A DNA stretch of 64,000 bases from Pisaster brevispinus (taxonomy: Eukaryota; Echinodermata; Asteroidea; Forcipulatida; Asteriidae), in contig JAMKCF010000022.1 in NCBI GenBank assembly GCA_023634235.1, positions 2,217,441 through 2,281,440 of the forward strand. The letters are read 5' to 3'. Both the position numbers and the translations under genes were made by a program. This document shows, one piece after another, positions 42,403 to 53,400 of this stretch. Numbering within the stretch: position 1 is the first letter of the stretch; the number at the start of each line of letters is the position of its first letter. The notes under the pieces were generated by a model. The model saw only the letters and a list, made by a program, of their open reading frames with translations, had not been told where the DNA came from and searched no databases.

Positions 42403-42744
42403 AGGCCAAATAAAAAAAAATACCAGTTGATCGTCCCAGCCCGCATCCTTTTTTGAGGCCGCATCCTTTTAAAAAAAAAAAAAATTTCCCAATTTTTCCT
42501 AATAAAGACAATATTTGTTTGTATTTTTAATCCATCCTTGACATAAATTTGTTAACCCGGGTCCTCATGCAACAAATAGATAAATAAAAAAGTTAGCAGT
42601 GATTTCAAACTGAAGAATTGGTGGCCTGTTTGAACTGAAATACTTGGCGGCTGTCTTGGAACAAAAATAAAAAATAAAAAGGCCCTCATCCTCCTTTTTG
42701 AAAAAAATCAGGACGATCAACTGGTATTTTTTTTTATTTGGCCT
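42403..42744. mobile_element. TIR element with perfect 34-bp inverted ends (family J)
   Basis: Positions 42403-42436 and 42711-42744 are exact reverse complements (left end starts AGGCCAAATAAAAAAAAATA and runs through CCAGTTGATCGTCC). The inside shows more inverted CCGCATCCTTTTTTGA-like pairs. A half-copy of the same sequence is at 54022-54110. It has no coding and appears young, judging by the perfect arms. Confidence 0.9.
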
Positions 42745-43265
42745 AACTATATAGTTAACAAATACAGAAAACTTTTCCATCATGCTTTTATCTTTATCGA
42801 ACTTTAACACCAAGTTAATAAGCATGCAAATTTTCCAACCAAATACAATAAAAAAATAATAATACTATAGCATAGTAGTACTGCACTGAATTACACTTAA
42901 AGCTACAAACTTAATTTACAAATTGCTAAACTTTAAAAATAATGCAGACGCTGGATAATAAGTTGGCATCTGTCGACCTGGTATATTGAGGACTTCTCTT
43001 TGCTCCCCACTGGTTTTCCCACATGAAACAAAAGTGAGGACATCATCACTGTCAATACACCTGGATCCCTTTCTTCACTTTTAACAGGTAGACACCCCCT
43101 ATACACACTTGGTAAATCAAAAACTTCTCTTCCTTTGGACTTAGTGTTTTTTTTAGTGACATCCCCCATTGGTTTTGTACTGTCAAAACACCCGGACCCC
43201 TTTTGTTACAGTCCTCCATTCCAACAAGAAGATACAACCATAGTACACATTGCATGACTTTATCT

Positions 43266-43556
43266 TGGCCCAATTTCATAGCGCTGCTTAACGATAAGTA
43301 AACTTTCGTGCTAACTATAGCGGAACACTTTGCTTAAGCATAAGCGAATTTCACAGGTTAGCAAGAAAACTAGGCAGTCAGCTTGTGCGTTTATCATAAA
43401 TTTGCATTGTTACATCATTTTTTTTTCTCATACAGTAAGCACCTGAAGATTGGCATGCCTTTTTGTGTGCTTGACGGTTAGCAGCGCTATGAAATGGAAA
43501 CTTGCGCGGTAAGCACAGAATCGGCCGGTAAGCAGCTCTATGAATTAGGCCCTGAT
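43266..43556. mobile_element. TIR element family A, larger subtype
   Basis: TTGGCCCAATTTCATAGCGC opens it and GCAGCTCTATGAATTAGGCC closes it. The middle holds TTAGCAGCGCTATGAAATGG, an internal end-like sequence, so two elements may be joined. Confidence 0.7.
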
Positions 43557-43654
43557 CGGAACTTTGTCAAGATTGTAACTGTTCCATTTAAACACATAGT
43601 CATCAATCCATAAAAGTATTCCATGAATTCACTTTATCAGGAGTTCTCCATTAA

Positions 43655-43965
43655 AGGTATGATACAGGATTGGTAGAGAGCAGACAAAATAGTCACAGAC
43701 AGAGTTTATGTTTTGTGTGATCAACCATAAATAATGGCTTAATCTGTTGTGTGAATCAGGAGAAAACAGTGAAAAACCACGCACGATTTTCAGCAATGTA
43801 CACACACTGTCCTTAATTTTAGTTGTAACAACCATAATCAGCTGCAGAGTTTTTGTGGGTTTTTTTAGTTTTCAGAGGGAAATATTTCACAGAAAAATGG
43901 TTCTACACGAACTTCGTGATCAGTAAGCTTTCAGACTAGAATTAAACAATGTTTTTTATCCTTAC
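43655..43965 (+). repeat. Dispersed repeat G, copy 3
   Basis: It is parallel to 1-165 (GTTGTAACAACCATAATCAG, CAGAGGGAAATATTTCACAG, AGTAAGCTTTCAGACTAG). The upstream part (ATGATACAGGATTGGTAGAG) also matches sequence beside the inverted copy near 42180. Confidence 0.65.
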
Positions 43966-44165
43966 CAATCCTGTACAAGACCTTTAACATGTTTAAGAAT
44001 GGTCTGCTAGCAAAAATGCCATGTAAATGATTCAAAGGTCCCTCAAGTTGTTGTCTGAATGGCTAGATAGTGCCTCTGTAAACAGGAGTACATTTTCTAT
44101 GAATGACTGCATACAAAAACAGTTCAAACATAATGAACAATGAAACCATTGAAGAGTTTAATGTT

Positions 44166-44385
44166 TGCGATCTTGGCCCAATTGCATACATCCTGTGAGC
44201 ACACAACCTTGCTAAGCACAGACAAAAACTTTCTTAGTATTGTTAGGTAACCAGTCAATATTCCATAAAGTGTACACTGTTGTAACTGGTATCCCCACTC
44301 ATGAATTGCTTACATGTAGCAACGAATTTGTTTAAGCAGTATATGTACTTTCTGTTAACAGTTATGAAATTGGGCCAGGCCCCAG
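44166..44385. mobile_element. TIR element family A (diverged copy)
   Basis: TTGGCCCAATTGCATACATC opens it and AACAGTTATGAAATTGGGCC closes it. The interior has TGCTAAGCACAGACAAAAAC and GGTAACCAGTCAATATTCC. Confidence 0.7.
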
Positions 44386-44469
44386 AGACGAAAAAATTGT
44401 GTGATGTGGACTAGTGACCATACTGGTGCCAAGGCAAACAAATCAGTCCAGTTCGCCAGAAAAGCCCTG

Positions 44470-44683
44470 AGCCGAGTTTCATAGAGCTACTTGAGCAGAC
44501 AATTTTGCTTAGAAACTGTGTGTGTTTTTTTTTTCAGCCAAAATTAGCAGGATACCAGCCACCAGACAGAAATGGTGCATGTGACTTGGTATTTTGGTTG
44601 GTAACCTTATTCTGGTAAGCATAATGATGCTGTGCTTAGCTGCTTTTTGTGCTTAAGCAACTCCATGAAATTGGGCCCTGGGT
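44470..44683. mobile_element. TIR element family A (copy)
   Basis: GAGCCGAGTTTCATAGAGCT opens it and AGCAACTCCATGAAATTGGG closes it. The interior AGCAGGATACCAGCCACCAG and TTTTGGTTGGTAACCTTATT matches 41430-41622 and, inverted, 30142-30347. Confidence 0.8.
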
Positions 44684-45119
44684 CATAGTAAGTCAGGATC
44701 CTCTACACCAGGATGAGGCGTAGGAAACGTGACCTAATGCTGCTTCATGGCTTTTCTCCAAATTTCATAAAAGCTCAGTGGCCCACACAAATAATAAGGA
44801 AGTTGGAACAGGCTCAAGACACCAGAGAGCACAACGCCGCTTAGAATAACAGACAGGGAGGGGCGAGTATTTTTTAGTTTCATGCACAAATCAAAATTGC
44901 TGTACATGCTGTATGGTGTCCTCTTTAAAATACATGTACCACCTTTTAGAACAACCAGTTTTCATAACTTGCACCCCTTCGCTCTCTTTGTGATTTTAAC
45001 CTGAGCAGTGTCCTGGGCTGATTATATCAGCTAAATTTTCAGACTGTGTACAGACTACTATCCCGCTGCCACAATCTTGGTCATGTTCCTTGTATCACAT
45101 AACAGCAATGAATGCTAAA

Positions 45120-45232
45120 ATTTGTCGTACAAAAAGGAACCAGACTATTTCTCCTCCCAGCCTCGGTTTGATTACATTGGTTTGAATAGGAGAAAAATCA
45201 AGATGGCCGCACCATGATAAAGGTCTATTGGC
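45120..45232 (-). repeat. Dispersed repeat H (second copy)
   Basis: AGGAACCAGACTATTTCTCC, then GGAGAAAAATCAAGATGGCC and GCACCATGATAAAGGT match 41733-41840 in the same plus-strand order. Class unknown. Confidence 0.7.
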
Positions 45233-46054
45233 AGGACTGCTTAAATCAGCCCCATTCATGAAGCACATTGTATCTGACCTTTTATGATGCATTTGTATGA
45301 TTTATGATGCATTTATAAACTGACATAATCTCGCTGCCGTCTTAGAGGTAAAACAATGATGAAAGAAGGATGGACATGTACAGCTTACGGCACAGCGGAC
45401 ATGAGAGGGTGCACTACTCAAATGACATCATCTGCGTTTAATATAAAGGTCTACTGCTCACACCATCAGACTTTTGTGATTGTGACCAGATTTAAAGACT
45501 GGGAAGTCAGCTTTGAACTTGTGTATGCCTCAACTGAAGTTATTATTGCTGCGAGAAGTTTTATTTGCAGTTCTACGAAAAAAAGTGGTAATTTACAGCT
45601 TACACGTATTTAATATTGAGGGTTTTTTTTTTTTTTTATATATGTCAGGGATCCCCTTCCCATCCCTTAACCCTGTATCAACTAAGTCATGTACCTGTAT
45701 TTGATTTCTACAATATTTACATGCAGAAATTATAGTTACAATGGGATATCAGAAAAAGTTTGGTAAATTGCTAAACAAGGAAGTAGAGCTTTTAACTGCT
45801 TCTATACCACTGTGTAGCGCGGCACAGCAATAATACATGTAGTACAAAATTGTACACATCGCAACTTCCAATTAGTTTAGATTTACAATGCATAATCGAT
45901 ATTATGGAAACTTCTGCTAAGGGACCACTTTGTTAGCAGAATAAAAGTCTGCTTTTTCTGAATTAACCACCTGAGTTGACGGTCACCAAGTAGCTTGGCC
46001 TGGGAACCGTGCATGCCATTCCAAGGGTCTGTGGATTAATGAACCATGGTAACA

Positions 46055-46200
46055 GGGGCCAAATTTCATAAAGCTGCTTAAGCAGACAGTAGTGCATAAA
46101 AGTTTCCTGCTAAGCAAAATGGAGTCAGGAAACCAGTCACAAACGGCACAAAGGGCCCAATTTCATAGAGCTGCTTAAGCAGCTCTATAAAACTGAGGAC
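46055..46200. mobile_element. TIR element family A (incomplete, rearranged)
   Basis: GGCCAAATTTCATAAAGCTG and, further on, GGCCCAATTTCATAGAGCTG lie in the same orientation, immediately followed by AAGCAGCTCTATAAAACTGA. It looks like one truncated copy plus the joined ends of another. It lies within about 700 bp of the Galpha stop codon, possibly in its 3' UTR. Confidence 0.65.
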
Positions 46201-46902
46201 AGAAAGTGATGTACATGTAGCTGAGTCTACAGTCATTATTGTGGTTAATCAGTAGGCACATACTGGTGTACAAGAGGTATATGATTCCATTAAGAGCAAA
46301 ATTCTTATCTGAGTAAAATATAAACAATTGTCTGCTTTGCAGAAACATTTCAGCCGACTGATCCTTCAAAGGCAACCGATGAATTTGTAAGTTGCTCGTA
46401 AAAATGGCCTACATGTATTGCCAATAATAACCTAACAGCCTAGGCAACCTTTCCCGCCACATAAAAAAATATTGTTAAAATGGTCATGTCAATGTCTACA
46501 AAAATTTGCATAAAAATATACATTTGTAAAAAAAAAGAAACGCTACAAATTACACATATTTACAATGACTAATACAAAACTTTTCCCTCCTTATCCTCTT
46601 TGAGCTCTGGGATTCAGTTGTTCTTTTTTCCGCCACTGTAATATTAACATACATTCTTGGCCATCCAAGCAAAGCAAATATAGTTGAGATGGTTGATGTT
46701 ACTTACTTTTCCCAACCAACATGCACCACTTATTCAAGCACTTTCAATGTGTGCAGAAATGGGTTCATCTTTATTTCGTTTCTGACCAATTACGCACCTC
46801 CCCCCCCCCCCTCTCCCTTGTCCCAGCCCCCCAAAGAAGCATGGATTCATTTTTTAAAAAGGCACGAGAGAGCCGACATATGGACAAGTTCATACCTAAA
46901 TG

Positions 46903-47475
46903 TTATGTCGTGAGCATCAGGTTGTCCAGGTTCTTTTTCAGGATGGTGACCTTCACAGCGTCGAAGACTCGCTTGATATTCTGCGTGTCTATGGCAGTGG
47001 TGAAGTGGTGGAAGAGCGACTTGGTGCGGTCCCGGCGCCGCATGTCGAACATGAGAAGGATAAAGTCCTGCACCTGCTTCATGTTGGTGTGCTCGCCCTC
47101 AAACTCCGGGAAGTAGTCATTAAGGTTTACTACCTTGACCTTCTGCTCCAGCAGGTCAGTTTTATTTAAGAAGAGGATGACCGACACCGTTGAGAAGTAC
47201 TTGTGATTGACGATGGTGTCGAAGATGTTGCAGGACTCTACCAGCCGGTTGGTCACGCGATCCTCCATCAGGACCTGGTCGAACTCGCTGGACGACACCA
47301 AGAACAGGATTGACGTGACGTTCTCGAAGCACTGGAACCACTTCTGTCGTTGGGACCGCTGCCCGCCGACGTCGACAAAGCGAAAGGGGACGCTCCTGAT
47401 GTCGATGACGTGCTCGACGATACCCTTGGTGGCTTTCCGCGCAAAGAGAATGTCTTGCCTAGTAGGGAGAAAATC
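46903..47475 (-). CDS. GNA12/13-like: Galpha12/13 exon 3
   Basis: Acceptor ACAAATGCAG|GAT. The exon encodes residues 172-361 from [14 protein letters not shown] to [13 protein letters not shown], holding switches I-III, the NKxD guanine-specificity motif and the receptor-contacting C-terminus. It is richer in GC than the flanks, as expected for coding DNA here. Confidence 0.95.
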   Translation of the reverse strand, partial: DFLPTRQDILFARKATKGIVEHVIDIRSVPFRFVDVGGQRSQRQKWFQCFENVTSILFLVSSSEFDQVLMEDRVTNRLVESCNIFDTIVNHKYFSTVSVILFLNKTDLLEQKVKVVNLNDYFPEFEGEHTNMKQVQDFILLMFDMRRRDRTKSLFHHFTTAIDTQNIKRVFDAVKVTILKKNLDNLMLTT

Positions 47476-50400
47476 CTGCATTTGTTGGGGAAAAGAAACC
47501 CCCAAAATATCTGATTTAAAAACAATCAAAATGTTGTAATTTAAACTTCTTTTTTTTAACATTATTTTATGTGACACCTGCATGCCCTGGACAGACCAAT
47601 TAAAATGTATTTTCATGTTAGCTTGATTGAAGGAGTTCATGGCACTACTACGAACTTTTGATGCAACGGCGAGTAGATGACATAACTGTCACTATCGATT
47701 ACAAAGATATACAGCCAAACCTTACTGTTGGCACAGCTCATGATTATTTGTGACGGTGAACTTTTGCTATATTTTTCCACTAGCCAGCCAGGCCATCAAG
47801 CTGGTAAAGGTAGTAGCCCTGCTATATATCCGTTAATCCAGGGCTTGCAGGCTACCAGCAATTTTGATTCCCTGGTAAGCGCATACACAGACAAAGATAC
47901 GCAGTTCTGTAAAGGTGCATGGCTCATAATACCATGACCGTTCACAACTCGCGCAATTGAGTGGTTTCAATTCTACAACACCGTGGAAAAATCAAAAGTA
48001 TCTTAAAGCGTTTTAAACTAAACATTGTTGTGTCAGAGCAAAAACGTTGTACCTCCTAAAATAGCACTTACGTTACGCCCAAGTTTGAAATTGTCAGAAC
48101 ATCAAATCTGGCTTGAATATGTAAGGATGTATACTTACAAAACAAGCACTTGCCTAGATACGACATTTATATACAAAACATTTTTGTGCGAGATACATTG
48201 CAAAAAATAGATACCTTTTTGCACTGATGCGATGATATGAGGATAGTGGGTCTATTGCACTTCTCAGTGACACCACAACCCCCATGGCCACCCAGACCCC
48301 CCCCCCCAAAAAAAAAAAACACCAACAACAACAACAGAAACAACAACAACAACACAAAACAAGTCGTTTACATTGGACGCAACAAGTGGGGGCTTACCTC
48401 TTTCCCTATCCGATCCAGCTCATCCAAGAAATATTTGACTGAATCCGCCTGGAAAACAGATCGGGACAAATAAACAAAAGATAAGTAAACAAAAAAGATA
48501 AGTAAACAAAACAAAATAAGTAAACCAAATCTGGTGTACCATGAACTTGAGTTGTAATGTACAGTGTTTTAAAGTTACATTAAACTGCATGCATAATGTA
48601 CTTTAAAATCTTCCTTTCTGAGCTTGAAACTAAAACTGAAATCTAAAATCCCTGAAAAGGGTGTGCCATAATAATGCCAGTTTGCCTTAATTGATCATTG
48701 TGCCATGTCAAAGGTAGTTGTTTCGTTTCTTTTCTTTTTTGAAATCATTTGAAAATACCTGATGCAAAATATCCTGTTATAAATTTTTCGCAATTTACAT
48801 TGTATTCTATTGTTCTCTTTAAAACAGTCTCTTGGCATGCCGACAGAAACAAGCTTGGCCCATGATGCATACCCAGTGGAATGAGAAACATTAAGAAAAT
48901 GCTTAGTGCTGCCACAATAATACCGAGTGCCTGTATGACTATGACATGTATGGTAGCAATGACATTCAGACATTTTGACTATACATTCCTTTTGCCACCA
49001 GTACCACCATCATGAGCCAAGGCACAATAAGCAAATTTTAACATATGTGTAAGGACACAATACTGGCTGACAAAAGTGGGACAGAGGGGTAAAAAAAATA
49101 AGTGTTGATTGAAGATTTTAAATTACTCAGAATTCATGAGAATGGACTACCTTCTACTAGAAAATAGCATTGGAAAGATATTGTGGCAAGTAGAATTTCC
49201 ATCAGTGCAGTGTTTTTTTCTTGATTGATTTAATTTAACGTAAGTTACGCGGTGTCCACTTTTCAGTCAGGTTACCCAAAAATAAAAGTCAAAAGAAAAA
49301 GATGTGAAGTTAATCTGTTGCAGCTAATGTTTTGCTCCCATCTTCAAGTCTAAACTATAAACAAAAATTATATATAAATTCCATTATGAGAAAATTTACC
49401 TTTTACTTTTAAAATAGATTTGAAGGCAGAGACTAGGGCAATGGAATGGAGATAGCCCTTGAGCTGCCACTGCATAAATACATAAAAAAACAACCCTATA
49501 ATCTATAATAATTTTACTTTGGAAGTAGAGTTACTTTACATTTCTAGAAACATGTAGTACATTTATTCTAGAATATAGGCAAAGGGTTCATTTTAAAAGT
49601 TTTTTCTATAATCTTGACAACTCTTTGGAAAGAGACAGCTAAACAAAAATGAGTGGGGCTTCTACAGAATGTCAGTAAGCGAGGCTGAAAATGCTCACTA
49701 GGTTTGCAAACACTTCCGTGTATGGCGATAAAAGTTTGTTTGTGTACATGTACGTGTTTGGTACATTGGTGCTACATTCAGACAGTGCGGTCACTAAATC
49801 ACAGAACTTGTACACCAGTTGTCAAGTCAGTGGGCACATGTCACACAGTTCCAATGATATTCAATGCACTTTCCACAAGTAGCGGATTGCTTGGCATCCT
49901 TGTACACTGGTTAACATACATCCTTGTTCCAAGTACATTGTTACAAATATAAACCTTTACGTACCCATTTTGACAATATTTCCTTGCCAAGCAATTCTGC
50001 CCGGTTAGTGTTTATTTTTCTTCCTGTTCACTATGTCTCAAACTATTTCCTTGCCGACTCTATGCCAACCGCATTTTTGTACCAATGGCCATACCAACAC
50101 AGACTACAATGGTACATACTGTCAGTGTCAGCCGGAAAAATCAATGCACAGCCTGACTTTCCTTAACTTTCCTTAAGTTTAATAGTTTTGTTTGAGTTAA
50201 TATATATGTTTTGTAAGTAACTTCAGTTAACTGTGTACTACCATTTTTAACCTATTGGTTCCTGCAGCTAGTGTCTTGGTCAACCATTTTGGGAGTCAAA
50301 GATAATCAAGTGCGCAAACTACATCTAACCGCTCGCGCATTGCCTAAAATGCACACTGCACAGTGCCACACAGGGAATCTGACACACAAAATGGCACTGC

Positions 50401-53400
50401 ATGGCAAGATTGTCATTACTGATGAGCAATGAATGTGAGGGTGTACACATGTAACGAAACCCGACTCCTGCCGTCAGACAGTTACATTAAGTTGAGGTGT
50501 ATGTCGTCGCTTGCGCCACAAACTGACTTTTGGAGAAAATCGGGGTTGAAGTTGAACTGGTTTCCAAATTACGGAGACTGATTATTATTTTTTCACAAAA
50601 ATTGTAATACCAAAATGACGTTGACTTCGCACCATTACGTGAACATGCAGAAGTCGTAATATAAGTGTTCAGCACCGTGCCAGCACTATGTGTTTCAATG
50701 GATAAAGTTGAGTGGATTGGCAAATCTAATCATTTGTCATACTAATTAGTGTAAATTAGGAAACTACATGTATTATGTGTTAGGTCCTAAAACTTGACAA
50801 TGTCAAAGGTAATGAACCATGAATTTGTACCCCCCCCCCCCTAAAAAAGAAGTGTTTTTAACCCATATGTCAGTTCGGGGCGCAACCGACGATGGAATAT
50901 AGACAAGAATGCAACTTGCTAAAACACTAATTCTCACTGAATCTCTTTGCCCTGCTTCTCAGTCACACAGCATCCCTGCACAGTATTATGCACTTCTGTA
51001 CACACTCAATGCAATAAAAGTTTGTATCAGATCTGCATGTACTCACTCACAAACCTGAAAACACAAATGTACATTATACATGTAGTACATGGTGTATACA
51101 TGTACTTAAAATACAGATCTACATGGTATACAGACTAAGTCTGTAGATCTGTATTTTAATTCAGCATAGACTGCAACTTTGTACTCGGCACACAGTACTA
51201 TCAATTAAATACAATACATGTACATTGTACTGATGTGTGTTAGCACTGTATACTCAGTACTTTCCCGAGTTCTGTGAAAAAAATCACAGGCATATTACTC
51301 GGGTGGGAGTAATATATAGGATTCGAACTGCCTCTAGCTACCGGGCAATCTCGATGGTCTAGTTGGGTTCGAATCCCACCCGAGTAATATGCCTGTGATT
51401 TTTTTCACAGAACTCGGGGAAAGTACTGAGTATACAGTGCTAACACACATCGGTGTAAGGGTAAAACCAAAACTAATAACCTTATCCCCGATGCAAAATT
51501 AACATCTATTAAAATACATACATACTGTTTAACAAAATGTTCGAATTACAATGTAGTTCATGCAGTATGTTGTCAACTACACGTACACGCAATACATGCA
51601 ATATATTGTACCCGTATGAAACATACAATAAGTCTTTTTAAGGGTACCATAATAAATCATTTCTGATCTGAATGAGCCACCCACAGCCACACAATCTACA
51701 GGTTGTAAGGTCACCGTGCCTTTAGTGTCGGAGGGTAGGCAGACATTGCGTTGGCACTCCCATGATGAATTGTGTCATTTTGAATAGTCAGAACAAATCA
51801 TTCATGAGTGAACGTTTCTACATTAATAATATTTTTTACTACACTGTATAGACACCGTGCTCGCATGGTTTCAGACACAGAATCTGGTTGATGCAAGGCG
51901 TATTAAAGCCATCATGTACATTTAAGTTGTCCAAATTTGCTGTGGTTTTCATCATCGCACATGCATTAAATGCAGCTTGAATGATTGCCCTTGTATAGCA
52001 GAGCAAAATGCTACACGCATTGCAGGGCTCGAATTTAACACTGGACCACAGGCCCGAGGCCAGTGATTTTAGTATGGGGCCAGTAAACTCACAACCGGAC
52101 AAGCCCGGTGGTCTTGTGTTTTTTCTATTGAGTAATAATAGGCCAACTCATTGTGTAATATTTTTGTGAACAAATGTTGACTACGAGTCTGATAAACAAC
52201 TTCAATTCTCTTCAGTATCGAAGTACTACACATTAAAGACAAATGAGATAGATTTAATATTAGGGCTGATTCAACTGTATTGATTTTGGTCTTGTAAAAT
52301 AAATTCTAGTCCAGTAACAATTTTGAGCTACAAGCCCTGCAGTCTTGTGGATATTTCCCCCAAATGCAAGCCCTGTCATTGTCTCTGTTGCTACTAATAC
52401 TAGTAACAATCAGTCTGGCACAAACCATATTCCGTCCAAATAATTTGCTATGCAATATTGGTAGCCGAAATCTTACCCTCGAATGTCTGATAAGAGCTAT
52501 AACCAGGATAACATACTGTATGTTGTAACTGGGGTTTGGGAATTTCGCATTCATTTGATTTCATATTCACTACCTTACTGGAGACCGAGAGAACAAAACA
52601 GAAAAGGGAACACAAAAGTTCTCCATATAGGGGAAATCTAAAGACCGGGATGCTCCACAAGGAATTTCGTGAACAAAGTCTCTGGGAGGTTCTTAGGGAC
52701 AAAGGAAAGAACACTAAGATGTCTCCACAGGGATGTAAAAAAATAGGATCGAGTGTGTACATTCCCATGCTCTAAACAAACACATGAATCATTCATGATG
52801 AATGGGACCCTAGAACCTACACATACATAAGTTTGTACACAGTATACATTACATGTACACATTACTTTTTTTACACACACCCACAGGCCACAGGGGGGTG
52901 CAGGCTGGCTGGGAGGTTTCTTCCCAGCCTTTCACCCTGGTTCGAATCCCGCTTCGGACTGGACGCTCCCATAACAATAACAACTAGTTCGTATCAACGA
53001 GCTTTACTAGTGCCCTGGTCATTGGGCCAATAACATTCCTTTAATCTTTCTCAGCTCCCTGGGGAGTATACAGCCAGCCCTGAGCTGCCGTGGCACTCAG
53101 AAGGCTTTTTCATACACAATATCAACCTCTACCCTCGCAGGTACATGTACCCATTTATACCCCTGGGTGAAGAGAAGCAATTGTCGTATTTAAGCATCTT
53201 GCTCGAGGACGCAAGTGTCATGACCGGGATTGGAACCCACACTCCAATGACTTTAAACCACCAGAACTTGATTTCGATGCTCTACACCGATCGGCCATGA
53301 CACCCTACCATGACACCCCCATGTGGATCAATTGGGCCTTCAGTCCCTCCCTGAATGTGTGGGATTTACCCGGTTGGAGTTTTTCCTTGCCTCATCTTAA

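Noticed and set aside
46721..47539. Plus-strand frames across the Galpha exon
   Set aside because: They are antisense shadows of a strongly conserved minus-strand exon.
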